Part shown: positions 12,501-23,049 of the stretch, piece by piece
How positions within the stretch are numbered: position 1 is the stretch's first letter
Layout: each line of letters opens with the position of its first letter
Assembly (NCBI RefSeq): GCF_032854445.1
Contig: NC_088300.1
Location: 5,208,001-5,272,000, forward strand
Length of the DNA: 64,000 nucleotides
Direction of reading: 5' to 3'
DNA from: Liolophura sinensis
Taxonomy: Eukaryota; Mollusca; Polyplacophora; Chitonida; Chitonidae
Notes under the pieces: model-generated
What the model saw: the letters and a program-made list of their open reading frames with translations, nothing else
Told to the model about the DNA's origin: nothing
Databases searched by the model: none
Program-made: the position numbers and the translations under genes

Positions 12501-15133
12501 GACATGTACATTGGTTGGATTAGCCAGTTTCAAGACTTAACAAAAAGTATAATTTTATCAAACACAGGATAATGCCTTCAGAATATGCTTTAATAAACAC
12601 CTTGCGAACATGCAAAAGGGTTGAATATTTACAGTATGTATCAATATAGTAACCCATATAAGGTGTACAATGCATGCGTTTTATTTTTAAAATGTTGCAT
12701 AACCAAAACACATAGTTCTAATATAGCCAAATCCTGCACGTTGAGAGAATCAAAAGCGCCGCCATGTTATCAGTTTAAACAAATCAGCCTTGAGTTATTT
12801 GTATAACTTTCAGAATGCAACTGCTTTTGATGACGTCACTCAAACCCTGTTATGCATTTTAGCTATATGATTGTGGGGTACGACTGACGGGATGTCTTGT
12901 TTCTGGTTTCTCAAACATCGTGTACCCCATGACCTGCTAAGAAGTAAAAAGTTGATTTACCAAGCACATCAGAACAAAATTTCTGTGGCTTTTTAGGTGT
13001 GTCTGTTTGCACCCATTCTCTAAAACAACCAGTGATGTATTATTTGTTGCCTTTTCTTTTAAACTAGCATCATTTGCTCAGAATTTAGACATTATTGTCA
13101 CATGTTCAGACATTCTTCACATGATCACTTATTATGTGTACTAGATATAAAACTACTGTAACACTTGCATTGGATAAGGATACAGACTTGTTCTGTTTGG
13201 CAGTGTCCGATAACCGTATTATTATTGAACTTACTTGTAGTGTCGGAACTGTGATTACCAGCAGGTGTCTGATAACCCTTGCATCTATGTCAACAAGATT
13301 CAGCACGAAGTCGAGTAAGTCAGTTCTCCTTTCAAATTACACCATGTCACATACTACCTCCCTGTACACGTATGTAAGACTTCATGTACATATCCTAAGC
13401 ATGTAAGGTAATGCGAAGTCCTCTTAATGTGTAATATCACACTATAAACAGTATCTTTGGTAATAAAAATCAGATAATGGCACTGTTTGGGGCCGTAGGT
13501 GCGTGTATATTTGATGAAGACTGCTTGTCTTCCAGCGTATGGTGTGCAAGTTTGTACATAAATGGTGGGTTAGTTTGTCAGTAACTTGTTGGTAGTTCAA
13601 GCTGGGCGCTCTGGTTTCCACCCATAAACCTGATGGCATCGCATAGTAAGTAAAAGATTCTTGAGTATGGCATTAAACATCAATCAGTATACCCAAACTA
13701 ATAATGTGTGCTGGTATTCTAATTAGTTTGTCATTGACGCCTCTGCCTCACTTGGGTTTAAGTGCCTACGTGGCAGTAATTTTGGATATATTGCAGTACA
13801 ATGTACTGTCTCATCCCTGTATGAACATTGTGTCTTGTCTATGTTTCAGTGAAATCACTCAGATTATAGGTGATGTCATAGCTGATCCCACTTTACCTAG
13901 AACAGAAGATCATCCATGTCCAAAATGTTCTCACCGGGAAGCTGTGTTCTTTCAGTCCCACAGCACAAAGGCTGAGGTAAAACACTTATTCTGAAGTGCA
14001 TTTAATGGATCAGTAACATAACACATGGTTTGTTCTTTTAAGAATATTGTCATCCAGTCAGAATTCCACGTGCAGTTCCATATGACAGGACTACTTCTAC
14101 TTATAATTTGTCCATTATAGTGCAGGTTGTGTGAAAGTGGTTTATTGAGTTAAAATACTGTCTGTGTATTTACATTGGAGTCCAGGTATTATAAGTGTGG
14201 TTATAGAATTAGCATGTCAGAAAATTTCAGTTTCCTTCTTCTCAATGGAATTATATGGTCAGATTTATTGTCCATTAGTCAGCTGATGTATGCAGGAATG
14301 TTATTACCATTCGGAACAGCTGAATGCATGGGGAACTGTAATATGACTTGTGTAATCCATTTGGAGTGGCTGAATGCATGACTTGTGTAATCCATTCGGA
14401 ACAGCTGAATGCATGGGGAACTGTAATATGACTTGTGTAATCCATTTGGAGTGGCTGAATGCATGACTTGTGTAATCCATTCGGAACAGCTGAATGCATG
14501 GGGAACTGTAATATGACTTGTGTAATCCATTTGGAATGGCTGAATGCATGGAGTCCTGTAATATGACTTGTGTAATCCATTTGGAACAGCTGAATGCATG
14601 GGGAACTGTAATATGACTTGTGTAATCCATTTGGAATGGCTGAATGCATGGAGTACTGTAATATGACTTGTGTAATCCATTTGGAACGGCTGAATGCATG
14701 GAGTCCTGTAATATGATTTGTGTAATCCATTTGGAACGGCTGAATGCATGGAGTACTGTAATATGACTTGTGTAATCCATTTGGAATGGCTGAATGCATG
14801 GATTACTGTAATATGACTTGTGAAATCCATTTGGAATGGCTGAATGCATGGACTACTGTAATATGACTTGTGTAATCCATTTGGAATGGCTGAATGCATG
14901 GACTACTGAAATATGACTTGTGTAATCCATTTGGAACAGCTGAATGCATGGACTACTTTAATATGACTTGTATACCCATAATTCACCAGTGTAGTACTGG
15001 CAGTGATTGGTATATGTAGTAGTTTGTTTGACAGTCTCATTTCTGATATTATATATCGTTCATATTTCAGGAGGGAATGAGACTGTATTATGTGTGCACC
15101 AACCAACAGTGTGTTCATAGGTGGACAGAGTGA
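6505..15133 (+). CDS. POLR2I: DNA-directed RNA polymerase II subunit RPB9, complete
   Basis: Five exons: 6505-6572, 12325-12379, 13241-13314, 13850-13976 and 15071-15133, with TGA at 15131-15133. Phases match at every junction, giving 128 residues against about 125 in vertebrates. RPB9 is a small zinc-ribbon subunit of RNA polymerase II that acts in start-site selection, elongation, proofreading and transcription-coupled repair in the nucleus. The N-terminal ribbon uses C20/C23 ('FCKEC') and C42/C45 ('ACRNC'). The C-terminal TFIIS-like ribbon uses C89/C92 ('CPKC') and C117/C122, with the signature '[12 protein letters not shown]' and the ending 'HRWTE'. The start codon follows 'aaagaa', giving a purine at -3. 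Intron 1 is 5.75 kb and carries most of the local repeats; intron 4 carries a 50-bp minisatellite. The first AATAAA I see downstream is at 15990-15995, which would imply a long 3' UTR. Confidence 0.97.
6573..8836. other. First part of RPB9 intron 1, no feature seen
   Basis: AT-rich intronic DNA without a supported gene. The only structure noted is a short direct duplication of 'gtccttcatgttagcgttta' near 7735-7775. Confidence 0.5.
8837..8945 (-). mobile_element. Truncated SINE, tail half only
   Basis: Contains 'ttgattggtgttttatgcca', 'attcaagaacatttcactt' and 'gtggtgggaggaaactgga', which match the tail half of the main SINE family. The tRNA-like head is missing. Confidence 0.75.
10433..10487 (+). 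mobile_element. SINE tail fragment abutting a MITE
   Basis: 'aatattcttgggtgaggcat' followed by 'caccaatcaaatcaatg' is the 3' end of the SINE family. It ends where the left arm of the inverted-repeat element at 10484 begins, so one element probably truncated the other. Confidence 0.65.
10484..11111. mobile_element. MITE-like inverted-repeat element, copy 1 (left end truncated)
   Basis: The segment 10484-10615 is a diverged reverse complement of about 10935-11062. For example 'ctagtaaatccacacaag' on the left pairs with 'cttgtgtggatttactag' on the right. The right end reads CAGGGCTGTGATA (11099-11111), the same terminus as the copy at 55909-56264. The left terminus is missing and replaced by a SINE tail. 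No transposase is encoded, so this is a non-autonomous element. Its autonomous partner is unknown; TA at the ends would fit a Tc1/mariner-type or similar TA-targeting system. Confidence 0.75.
11328..11383 (+). mobile_element. SINE tail fragment
   Basis: 'agtgaaatattcttgagtac' then 'ggcgtaaaaaaccaatcaaa' and (taaa)n is an almost intact 3' end of the SINE family. No head is present. Confidence 0.75.
11551..11775 (+). repeat. Dispersed repeat B, copy 1
   Basis: Shares ordered blocks with 12432-12640, about 880 bp away in the same intron and orientation: 'ccttttcgcatatgaaa', 'acattggttggattggcca', 'acaaaaagtat' and 'aacatgcaaaaaggttga'. It is a diverged direct duplication or two copies of an unrecognised interspersed repeat. 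Confidence 0.7.
12432..12640 (+). repeat. Dispersed repeat B, copy 2
   Basis: Partner of 11551-11775. It runs directly into dispersed repeat A (12625-13027), so A and B may be parts of one larger element here. Confidence 0.65.
12625..13027 (+). repeat. Dispersed repeat A, copy 2
   Basis: In RPB9 intron 2. Matches the copies at 1105 and 62465 around 'tgcacgttgagagaatcaaa', followed by 'cgccgccatgttatcagttt' and 'cagccttgagttatt'. Confidence 0.6.
13600..13687 (+). mobile_element. Degenerate SINE 3' fragment
   Basis: 'aaaagattcttgagtatggc' and 'attaaacatcaatca' match the SINE tail. The upstream part ('ctggtttccaccca') is only loosely similar. Confidence 0.55.
14305..14975 (+). repeat. 50-bp minisatellite in RPB9 intron 4
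   Basis: About thirteen units built on 'tgaatgcatggactactgta' plus 'atatgacttgtgtaatccat'. Most units are 50 bp; two 35-bp units near the left end lack the 'gggaactgtaatatg' part. Because 50 is not a multiple of three, the array opens reading frames in all three minus-strand frames, encoding the same short peptide repeatedly. These are repeat artefacts. Confidence 0.9.
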
Positions 15134-16624
15134 AAGGGAAACCCTCTTTACATTGACTTGTCTAGTTTCTTCGTTTTCATGGAAGTGAAATCAGTAAAGG
15201 GACATTCCTTCTGCCATATTGTGAATTTCCACCAGGAAGACATTGGGTGTACTGAGTAGATACTGTACCTGATTGGAAGTTATATGTCTGTTCCATTTAT
15301 TGTGGAAAACAACATGAGCTGATCTGGGCCTAGAACTGATGTAGATATCCTGAGTTGAAAGCTGTCATACATCATATATACCTTAACCTTTGATGTTCCA
15401 TTATCATTTATTAGTTTCATTATATTTAAATTCTTAAGAATTTCATCTGACAGAGCCACACCATGCTAGGAGAAGCAGTAGTCACAAGTTCATCCATGAG
15501 ATTTGTTGGAAATAAGCTGTATGGAATTGTATTTTCATTGTCTTAAGATAGTTGATGTTACTATAATGTCTGTTTACATAATCGTGCACATAGTTCTGAT
15601 ATGATCTGATATACTTTATCCGTATTTCTAAACAATCGTTCATGATGTACATGTAAGAAAACTTTACCATAAGAAACATTGAAGTAAAAAATGTGATATA
15701 AAAATGTTGTATTTGTTATTGTGTTGTCACAAATTTTGATGTAAGTGAGGCAGTCATATGTATTGTTGGAGGAGTCAGAACTTGTCCAGGTGGTTGAGAA
15801 AACCAGAGGAAAGCCCACAAATCCCGGTTTCAGTTTAACCACATTGGTCAAGGCTCTGGTCTGATTGTAGAACCAATCTGACCATTGTGTGTTGATAGTA
15901 TAGTCGTTGAGATAAACTAGATATAAAGACCATAGTCAAGGCATCATGCGTAAGACTGATGATAACCCAACCCTTACTCCTGCTGTATTAATAAAATGCG
16001 TCTCTTGTAATCTGAAATGTCAGACCTTCCGGGGTCTAGGCGGCCCGTGGAGCTTTGCCCACAGTTCTCCACCACAAGTCCTGTGATGTTCTACCACCCC
16101 TAAACATTTGATTATCCTATCCGTTTTCTTACAGAAAAGCAAATCTACGGTCTTTGTGGACCTTCACCTGTTGTGCGGGATAGTCGATCCTATCTAGAAA
16201 ATTAATAGTGACACTCTTGGGATTAAGGTCGGCAGAGGGGCTTGAGCAAGCCAAAAATCGACAGATCCTGAGGGAATATGTTGGCTTAGATCATATGTCT
16301 TCTTCCTCTGTGTATTTGTGCAACCCAAAGAACTCGATAAGTATTGTTACAATGTTGTTGCAGTTCTGTAGAAAATTAATCCATGAATAAATTTGTAAGG
16401 TAATGTTCCGATAGTTATGGCGACGTGTCTTAGATTGCCTACATATCAGGTCTTGTTTGTTTATCACGTTTCAAGACCGGAAACGCAAATTAGACAAACT
16501 TTAATATACTGAAACGCATTCAAAACACAGTGGTACAAAGTGAAATTGATGCTAAGCCAGATTTTATTTGGTGTTGGCTGTGTATTACATTCAGACTCGT
16601 ATGTTGGTTATATATTAGTAATAA
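15134..16624. other. RPB9 3' flank, no gene seen
   Basis: Holds the presumed RPB9 3' UTR and unassigned sequence up to the LTR element. No convincing coding region. The last few bases before the LTR (from about 16623) may be the displaced end of the Tc1-like relic at 23916-24756. Confidence 0.5.
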
Positions 16625-16628
16625 GTGT

Positions 16629-17368
16629 TGTAACGAATGAAAAGGACGGCGAGAGCAATTGATGACGCTGAGGGGCGACAGGCAGAGCGCGACAAGTTAG
16701 AAAGGCTACATGTCTGACCCAGTTACGCAGAACACCCCTCTCCTGGACTGTTCCATTTGTGGTGGAGTGTATATAAGCGCAACAAATCGCTGCTGTCGGG
16801 GGCTGGGTAGGTTTTCTATCGAAGACTGCTGACGTGAACAGCAAGATAGAAAGCTGTTCAGGGCTGAACTGTTCAAGTGCTGCTAGACGAGAGCATAGGG
16901 GTATGTAAGCCGGTAAATTCAAACACATCCCGGAAGGCTGCGAGGTTTATCGCCAAAAGGTTGCAAAGGGGCCCGCACATTGCGGTCAGGCTGCAATAGC
17001 AGGGACCGCGGCTGGGCCGGATACATAGGGGGCCGCGTGCATTCCTGTCAGGCCTCAACAGGAGGGACCGCGGCTGGGCCGGAGATATCCATAGGGGGCC
17101 GCATCGAGCTCGTGTTGAGCAATATCAGGCAGCAACCAGGCCCCTGATTCTTTCTGTCGTTAAATTCGTCCTAACTTGCGCATGTATCTTTGTTTTATTA
17201 AAGGCGTCCGTGTATATATGTTACATCATTTCTCTGTCATCTTTTCCCCAGGGTTTGTTCCATACTCCATCTAGCTCTCATAGTTATTTAGATGTCTGTG
17301 TTATCACTGGCAGAGGTTTACCACCAGTTATTAATTGTGACTGACCGCTCAGAAGTAAAATCGTCACA
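16629..17368 (+). repeat. 5' LTR
   Basis: 740 bp, TG...CA. A TATA box 'tatataag' lies at 16770-16777 and 'attaaa' near 17197 could act as the polyadenylation signal. A GC-rich stretch around 16960-17105 has about two copies of a unit containing 'gggaccgcggctgggccgga' and 'catagggggccgc'. Confidence 0.9.
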
Positions 17369-17372
17369 AATT

Positions 17373-17390
17373 TGGTGGCAGCGGTGGGAT
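17373..17390 (+). other. Putative primer binding site
   Basis: 'tggtggcagcggtgggat' starts four bases after the 5' LTR with TGG, as expected for pairing to a tRNA 3' CCA end. The tRNA species was not determined. Confidence 0.6.
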
Positions 17391-17435
17391 CTGCCCTATA
17401 ATTTTCGGAAAATCCTGAAGTAGGGAAGGGACGAG

Positions 17436-18733
17436 GTGGATGGGGTAGACCGATACTTCGAGACGAGTGGAATGTTGCTTAGTATTGGCAGTATGTCCGA
17501 AGGCGGAGAATTTCTCACTGACCTTAGCCGGAAGAGCCGAGACGGTGTAGGTGAAGACGGCTGGATGACACTAGTTGACACTTTAGGCAGTTTCAGTGTG
17601 GCCGCAGTGCAGCCTAAGGTAGATGTATCAGGGGTTCACGACAGATGTGATGAGTTTACCCCTCGTGGGCAGACTGGTAGACGCACAAAGCAAGAGGGTT
17701 GTGCGCTAGAGAATACAGTCTTAACTCTGGCGGAGATGGTCAGGCAGTTGCAGGGGGAAATCAATAGATTGAAACAGGGTACTTCTTTTGCCGCTGCCAT
17801 GCCCGAAGAGACCACATTTGTCAGGAGCAATGGATACCCATCATGGACGGGTAGGCAGTCCACAAAAGAGGGGCGGCGAAACGCCCAAGCGGAGCATGCA
17901 AGGACATTCGTAAATGTATCCACTTTTGACGGGAAGACCCCTTGGAAGGACTACTTGGTTCATTTTGAGCACGTGGCCGCTATTAATGGATGGACGAAAG
18001 AGCAGAGGGGACAGCACCTAGAAGTGTCGCTGAGGGGAACAGCACAGCAGGTGCTGTCGAACTTGAAATCTACTCCAGGGTATGTATATTTCGATCACTT
18101 AAAGGAGGCACTCGAGCGACGGTTCGCACCTCCCAACCACACGCACTTGTATAAGTCACACTTCAGAGCTAGACAACTGGGTAAAGGTGAAAACCTGCCG
18201 GAATGAGCCCAGGAGTTGGTCAGGCTGGCATAGATTTGTCAGGAGCTAACCTTTTGGTAGAGACGCTGCAGCATACGCTGACAAGAGATCAGTTTCTGGA
18301 TGGTGATGACTTGAGGTTTAAAGTCTGGCAAACGCACCCTAAGGCGATTGACGAAGCAGTACATGCGGCAGTTCAGGTTGAGGCTTTTCAAACTGCACAG
18401 AGGCGTTGGGTCCAGCCAACATCCCGGTCTGCTTCCAAAGAGGAATCACTTTCGGATGTGCCAGAACAGGAAAGTGACAGAGAGTCTCTACGGAAAGAGA
18501 TTATTTCTATGATGAGCGAGATTATGGCATCAGACAGTGATCGCTACAATAGAAGATCGATCGTTTCGAAGCAGGGGCGAGGTCGAGGTGGAGGATCAAG
18601 GCAAGGCTGCTGGGGATGCGGCGATCGGGAACACCTTAAACGTGACTGTCCTCGACGGGAAGAGCCTAGGGAACCCGAACATAGGAAGACGTCGTCCCCC
18701 ACGGCGAAGAGCGCGTCTGTCGACGACAACTGA
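17436..18733 (+). pseudogene. gag remnant of the Gypsy-type element
   Basis: The capsid-like region is open from 17436 (first ATG 17472) to an in-frame TGA at 18204; a second open stretch runs in another frame to 18733. The second part carries a CCHC zinc knuckle near 18606-18650 (C-x2-C-x4-H-x4-C, 'CWGCGDREHLKRDC') after an arginine/glycine-rich stretch, typical of a nucleocapsid. The stop and frame change near 18204-18240 make it non-functional as it stands. Confidence 0.85.
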
Positions 18734-18768
18734 AGCGGAGCTCTCTCTCTCTCTCTCTCTCTGGAAGG

Positions 18769-19020
18769 ATGGGGTCGAGTAAAGATCTGTGCTGTGTTGA
18801 CACTGGAGCTTCACTGTCTCTGTTAAGTTGGCGAGTGCGGGAAAATATGAAAGCCGAGACAAGACCGACACTCACTGTGTCTTCCTTGGGTGGCGTGCGC
18901 ATCGCAGATGGAACGGACATACCTGTGTACGGGGAGGGTAAATTCCTCATTAACCTAGATGGAGTGAAACGAGAAAAAACTTTGGTGGTCTTTACACCTT
19001 TAACATCGCTCCAAGGGTAG
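18769..19020 (+). pseudogene. Aspartic protease remnant of the Gypsy-type element
   Basis: Carries the retropepsin active-site motif 'CVDTGASLSLL', with the aspartate codon at about 18799. It is preceded by a (tc)n run at about 18741-18762, which may have slipped and broken the frame. The open frame ends at 19020 and continues in a different frame from 19023. Confidence 0.8.
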
Positions 19021-19276
19021 AGATGGTTACCTCAGCCAAGGTTCAGCACGAGTTACCGGGAGCAGTTAGACTTGTTGAAAGTGAACATATGCTTAGTGAA
19101 AAGATGGGTGTTTACATGGCAAGGACACTCTCAAGAGTTACATCAAAGGGACAGGTACCAGTGTGGTTTCTAAACCCCTCAGAAAACCCAGTAGTGGTTC
19201 GTGCAGGCACCTTGTGTGGTTACTTGTGGTTACTTGAGTAGAGCCACTTTAGTGCGCCGTCCTGTGAAGACTGGAA

Positions 19277-20190
19277 ATGCTCCGCCGATTCGCATTTCAC
19301 CAAAACGAGCCCCCCCCCCCCCCCCCACCGTTGCACTTACGACAAGTTGTGGACAGGCAGGTGAACGACATGTTGCGGCGTGGGATTATTGAACCATCCT
19401 ACGGCCCATGGACTGCCCCCGTGGTTTTACTCAGGAAGAAAGACCGTAAAATGAGGTTTTGCGTTGACTACCGTGCCTTAAATAAATTCACCGAGAAGGA
19501 TACATACCCGTTGCCCAGAATTGACGACTCTCTCGATGGCTTGGCTGGAGTACCCTTCACTTGATGTCCGGATACTGGCAGGTTAAACTCGAGCCAGAAG
19601 ATAAAGGCAAGACCGCGTTTGCTACAAGAAAAGCGCCTGATCGAAGAACAAAGGGTAACATACCTGGGGTATGTCGTGTCTACCGACGGAATTGAGACGG
19701 ACCCGAAAAGGGTTGCAGCTGTACGGGAGTGACCTACACCGATGGATAAGACGGAGGTTCGTAGCTTTTTGGGGCTTTGTAGCTATTACAGACGATTCGT
19801 CCAGGGGTTTTGCTGGAATTGAAGCCCCTCTTCATAAGCTTACATAGAAGGACAGCGAGTTTTTGTGGAATGACGCGTGTGACGGAGCATTCAGGAACCT
19901 GAAAGAGAGGTTGACATCTGCGACAACTTTGGCGAAGCACAGAATTTATGCAAGCAACACTGGAATCGGGGCCGTAATGTCACAGAGGCAGGCAGATAGT
20001 GAGAGGGTTGTTGCTTATGCTAGCAGGGTTTTTACCAAGCCTGAGAGGGCCTACTGTGTTATCCGTAGAGAGCTGCTAGCGGTGGTGTTCTTCGTGAAAA
20101 GTTTCTGCTGAGAACCGACCATTCATCCCTGCAATGGCTCATGAACTTTAAGGAGCCCAAGGGACAAGTAGCTATGTGGATTGAGGCGGA
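19277..20190 (+). pseudogene. Reverse transcriptase / RNase H remnant
   Basis: The N-terminal reverse transcriptase part is intact to 19564 ('WTAPVVLLRKKDRKMRFCVDY'-like block) and continues as 'SGYWQVKLEPEDKGKTAF' in a second frame. It then jumps at about 19635 to the downstream 'YLGYVVSTDGIETDP' block, so the catalytic Y-x-D-D block is deleted. RNase H-like sequence follows ('VVAYASRVFTKPERAY' and 'RTDHSSLQWLMNFKEPKG') and stops at about 20190. A C-tract at about 19310-19327 lies near the start. Confidence 0.87.
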
Positions 20191-20975
20191 TACTCCATCA
20201 AACGCCTTCATTCTAAGTTTCTCAAAGTATACAATGAGTATAACACTCTCGTTGGCAGGTATGGACAGTGCGTTCGGAATCTTTTGCGATCTGCATTGTG
20301 ATCAACCACATAGACGGCCCTGTTATCCTTACGTACATATCTATCGCGTACATGGTATTTAACAACATAGCTGGCGCTGGTTGCCGAGCGTAACCGTCTA
20401 TCTTGTAGACAGCTTTTATACAGACCAGCATGTCATGTATAACATCATAGATAGCGCTTCTTGTAGTATGAGATCCTTACATATCAACGGAAAGACGTAA
20501 TCGACCGTTACTTTTGAATCACAATCTGTTCAGTTAAGGTCTGTAACGCTCGTCATTTTCGAACTGTATCTAATACCGCTTAACCTAGGGCTATGGGCCG
20601 TAAAGGCAGCCATACTCATTACATCTGCATGGTGCTTTTATGAACGGTTGTAATCAAAGCGCGACTGATATATCTTGTTTAATTGTTATTTGACCTGGAA
20701 CTCATTCCTGGACTATGAATTTGAACTTTGATATGGAATTCATGCCTGCAATATCCACTGTCTGCCCGGCATCATTGAAAGCTGATGACTGCTTCCCTCT
20801 TATGTGTTTCCGGCTTTATTTGCTATTTGTATAATTTTTTACACACCTTTGTCTTTGGGAGCTAGTGTTAAACGTTGTTTTGGAAATGGATCTTGCGATT
20901 ATCAACATGGAACGCCCTTTACAGACCACAAATGGTATACAAACGTCGGACATGTCGCTTATATTGTCAGTGTAC
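20191..20975. other. Foreign-looking segment inside the Gypsy element
   Basis: About 0.8 kb with no similarity to retroelement coding sequence separates the RNase H 'WIE' block from 'EHPPGKWHTNADALSR', which should be nearly adjacent. It is probably a later insertion. I found no terminal inverted repeats, LTRs or target duplication, so its nature is unknown. Confidence 0.6.
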
Positions 20976-20979
20976 CATT

Positions 20980-22340
20980 GAGCACCCACCTGGCAAGTGG
21001 CACACTAATGCAGATGCATTAAGTCGACTTCCATGCAGACAGTGTGGCCGAACTGTATTGACCGACGCAGGGGATAGCCTGCGTATCGTGGAAGCGGTGG
21101 TCCCGAATGATGATTTAGCCCAAGCCCAACGGGAAGACGAAGCTATTCAACCTGTTATCCAGTGGGTAAAAGAAGGCCGTAAACCAGATTGGACAGAGGT
21201 ACGGGGTTACAGTTTTGTGACCAAAGCTTTGTGGCGGCAGTTTAATCTTTGGGCAAAGGAAGACCCGCATTTGGTTCGGAAGTGGTTGGGCAAACACGGG
21301 AAAACTGTACGCCTTTTCGTAATTTCAACGTCTCTCAAAAGACCCATTTTGACTGAGTGTCATGACCGACACATGGGGATGAGAAAGACGATGGGAAAAA
21401 TTCGCCGGTCGTACATACGGCCTGGGTTACAGAATGATGTCCGACAGTGCTGTCGGTCATGTTACCCGTGCAATCTTCTGGGAAGAGGCCTCGGGGCCCC
21501 CACCGTGGTGGAATGACCGGAGGTGTTAGTGAGAGGATTGCTGTAGATATTTTGGGGCCATTGCCTTGAACTTGCAATGGCAATGTTTATATCCTGGTCA
21601 TAGGTGACTACTTTACTAAGTGTGATGAGGCATCAGCTTTGCCGGATCAAGAGGCCGAGACTGTGGCGAATGCCATAGCTGACCACTGGGTATCTAGTCT
21701 GGGAGCACTCCAACCAGGGTAGGCAGTTCAAGAGTCGTCTTTTCATAGGAATGTACAGGACGCTTGGGACTTACTCGCTCGACAGCATATCATCCCCAGT
21801 CGAACAGGATGATCGAGAGATTTAAACGGGCTTTGGCCCAGATGCTGCAAGCAATTGTCCACAATTGCACAGACGACTGGAATCGTAAGGTACCGTTGGT
21901 GCTAATGGCATATCGGTCTGCGGAGCATGATTCTACAGGGTACAGTCCAAACGGACTGATGGTCGGTAGGGAGATTACCCTTCTTGTACAACTGGTTGTT
22001 GGCAGTCCCCCCGTCGCAGCTGTGGACCCCGTTGATTAGGTTCAGAACCTCGAGAATGATCTATTTATGGTCCACGAGGAAGCCCGTAAAACACTGGGTA
22101 GCAATTTTGTTGCGTCAGAAGAAGTTGTATGACCTGGGCAGTAACGTTACTCGATATTCGTAGGTTGATATATTACCTACCACTGTAAAGAAATCAGGCA
22201 AGAATCAGAAGATACGGTATAGTTGGTTGCGCCCGTTTGACGTACTAGAAGCTTTAACCGATGTAACTTATCGAATACAGGGTCCAGATGGGAAAACGCA
22301 AGTTGTTCACCACGACCGTCTAAAGCCCTGATGGCCGAGA
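20980..22340 (+). pseudogene. RNase H end, integrase and GPY/F-like module remnant
   Basis: Begins with 'PPGKWHTNADALSRLPC', then an integrase HHCC zinc domain (H-x3-H ... C-x2-C around 21360-21475). The integrase core follows ('AVDILGPLP' and 'VIGDYFTKCDEASAL') but is cut by stops near 21567 and 21720, and the block with the second catalytic aspartate is missing. The open stretch 21764-22039 covers 'AYHPQSNRMIERF'. A C-terminal module 'WLRPFDVLEALTDVTYRI' ends at a stop near 22331. Confidence 0.82.
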
Positions 22341-23049
22341 GAAGAGTCTGAGTTGAATGCGAATGGGAAAACTGACCAGAGCGATAGCGACGGCGAAGAT
22401 CCGTTTCCCTATCGAGTTCCCTTCCCCATTTCACATTCGCAGTCGGTTGATACGGTGTGTTTACCTGACACTAGGGAAGCGATAGCCTGGGCGACTTCAA
22501 CGAGGCGTGGTCGAGTTATACGTCGACCGGTTCACCTTGACAACTTTGTCTGTCGTTGTATCTCTGGTAACTCAAGCTGTTTTGAAAACAGTAGTGTTTC
22601 ATACTCTGTTCGTATGTGGCAAGCATGGTTCTGGAGGATGAAGCGATATTGTTACCATGGCCAGAAGATTCATCACCTCGGTCGAACCAAGGTGATATTC
22701 CAGTGGACGAGATGTTCGAGGCATCGCCGACATCTTGTCGCTCAGTGAGTCCACCGCTTAATAAAGCACAAGGAAAGAAAGTTGTGACCACTTACGAGAG
22801 AGACGCTCGTGGTGATGTTACAAAAAATCCAAGGAGACGTGGAAGTGGAAGGACCACCACCACGCTAAGAAAAAGTAACTTGCATGGATGAAACTCGGAC
22901 GAAACCAATTTGCCATCCGTTCATTACTTGAGTTCATTTGTTTTGATGAAGTTTCGGGAAGTTACCGGAGGATACTTGAACTTTCCTTTGTTCAGACGTA
23001 ACCATGACCGAGAAACGGCGAGGACGCCTGATGTCGAAGGCATGTGTTA
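22341..23049 (+). other. Element 3' region before the 3' LTR
   Basis: Two short open stretches (22353-22748 and 22616-22891) encode acidic and basic low-complexity peptides, one with 'RRGRVIRRPVHLDNF', which resembles the tail of some Gypsy pol proteins. The rest is unassigned. No env-like features (signal peptide, membrane anchor) were seen. Confidence 0.45.

Noticed and set aside
14275-14899. Three long overlapping minus-strand reading frames (174-206 codons) encoding a repeated '[15 protein letters not shown]'-like peptide
   Set aside because: They come from the 50-bp minisatellite read in three frames, inside an RPB9 intron, with no splice or start support.
18741-18762. (tc)n run as a regulatory element
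   Set aside because: Simple microsatellite inside the decayed retroelement; a slippage site is the simplest view.
22353-22891. Possible env-like gene in the Gypsy-type element
   Set aside because: Short low-complexity frames with no signal peptide, glycoprotein pattern or membrane anchor.
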